Source of the DNA: Glossina fuscipes
Lineage: Eukaryota; Arthropoda; Insecta; Diptera; Glossinidae
Length of the DNA stretch: 64,000 nucleotides
Direction: 5' to 3'
NCBI RefSeq assembly: GCF_014805625.2
Contig: NW_023998417.1
Span: forward strand, 8,492,680 to 8,556,679
Below, in pieces: positions 63,299-64,000 of this stretch. Positions within the stretch are counted from its first letter, which is position 1. The number at the start of each line of letters is the position of its first letter. A program made the translations under genes and the position numbers. Under the pieces are notes generated by a model. It was given only the letters and a program-made list of their open reading frames with translations. It was not told the DNA's origin and made no database searches.

Positions 63299-64000
63299 GT
63301 AAGTAATATTGTTAATATGTTTAGAGAGTTACTTTCCATTGCACATAAACAAAGTTAACAAAAAAAAAATAAATAAATAAAAAAAAAATAAAAAAAAATT
63401 TAAACGGAAAAAAAGTAAACAAATGCGCACCAAAGCACCAAATTGTACCAATGCTTGTATGGTTTGGTAATCATTTGCTAAATAACAAACACACGTACGC
63501 ATACACCCTATTTGCGAGTCCTTTGGAATGTTGAAATTTACACAAAACACACAAAAATCTCTAACGTACGTATATATATATATATATATGTCATAACATT
63601 GTGTTGATTATTCTTTTGCTCCAAACACCTCATCCACTCATTCACTCATTCACTCACTCACTCACTTACTTACACTTACTTACACTTACTCACTTAACAC
63701 ATTTACTCACCCATTCATTCATATAGCTCTTTATCATTTATTTTCGATTTAATTTATAACATATTTTACGTATAATTTCTTTTTATTCTTCTTCTTCTTC
63801 TTGTTTGTCGTCATTTTCGTTTTCATGTTACGTTCTCGTCATTTGATCTACTCATATTACGCTTTAGCCATATACTCTTTATAATCTGATTAGCCGCAAT
63901 TATTTTACTAATACCATCGAAGTTTATCAATGTATTTATTTATTCATATATAATATAATAAAATGTATGTAAAGGCACTTTACTTGCACTTGAGCAGTGG
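63299..64000 (+). other. Start of the next intron, to the window end
   Basis: Begins with a consensus GTAAGT. Contents are A-rich sequence at 63360-63420, a TA array near 63569-63589 and an imperfect TCAC/TCATTCAC-type array at about 63630-63722. No further exon is recognisable before the window ends. Confidence 0.8.
63630..63722 (+). repeat. Imperfect TCAC/TTAC tetranucleotide array
   Basis: Repeated CACTCATT, CACTCACT and TTACTTACACT units in the last intron. Confidence 0.85.

Overview
The window looks like AT-rich nuclear DNA of a higher fly (cyclorrhaphan Diptera). The basis is one large multi-exon gene encoding a nuclear-type protein with long glutamine runs interrupted by histidine, canonical GT-AG introns, very dense AT, CA, CT, CAG and ATC microsatellites, and long poly-A and poly-T tracts. 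A tsetse-, muscid- or tephritid-like genome would fit, but nothing here fixes the genus. There are no bacterial-style operons and no CRISPR array, and I recognised no tRNA or rRNA gene. A run of exactly 100 N (2508-2607) is an assembly gap of the usual 'unknown length' size.

Layout. Positions 1 to about 53,280 hold no gene that I can defend: this is intergenic or 5'-intronic sequence with simple repeats, three local duplications or repeat families (an exact 108-bp tandem duplication at 7254-7475, a diverged tandem duplication at 23063-23378, and related dispersed-repeat copies at about 38390-38720 and 51700-51960), a short retroposon-like insert with a 12-bp target-site duplication (48198-48550), and a purine-rich block at 44390-44822. 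From about 53,280 onward there is a possible promoter and first coding exon (ATG at 53474, donor at 53523). Its splice phase matches the first certain exon.

The certain gene is on the plus strand: a 3.66-kb exon (56529-60184), a 97-nt exon (60325-60421) and a 237-nt exon (63062-63298). It is incomplete at the 3' end because the last exon ends in phase 1 and the gene continues beyond the window. The encoded part (about 1,330 residues) has basic nuclear-localisation-like patches, an acidic stretch, Ser/Pro-rich segments and many Gln runs, as in chromatin or transcription regulators. No catalytic or folded reader domain is visible in this part. A BAZ2/Toutatis-type chromatin protein, whose domains would lie in downstream exons, is one possibility but is not proven. 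A 173-codon minus-strand ORF lies inside the 3-kb intron before the large exon and is the only other ORF that is unusually long without being low-complexity.
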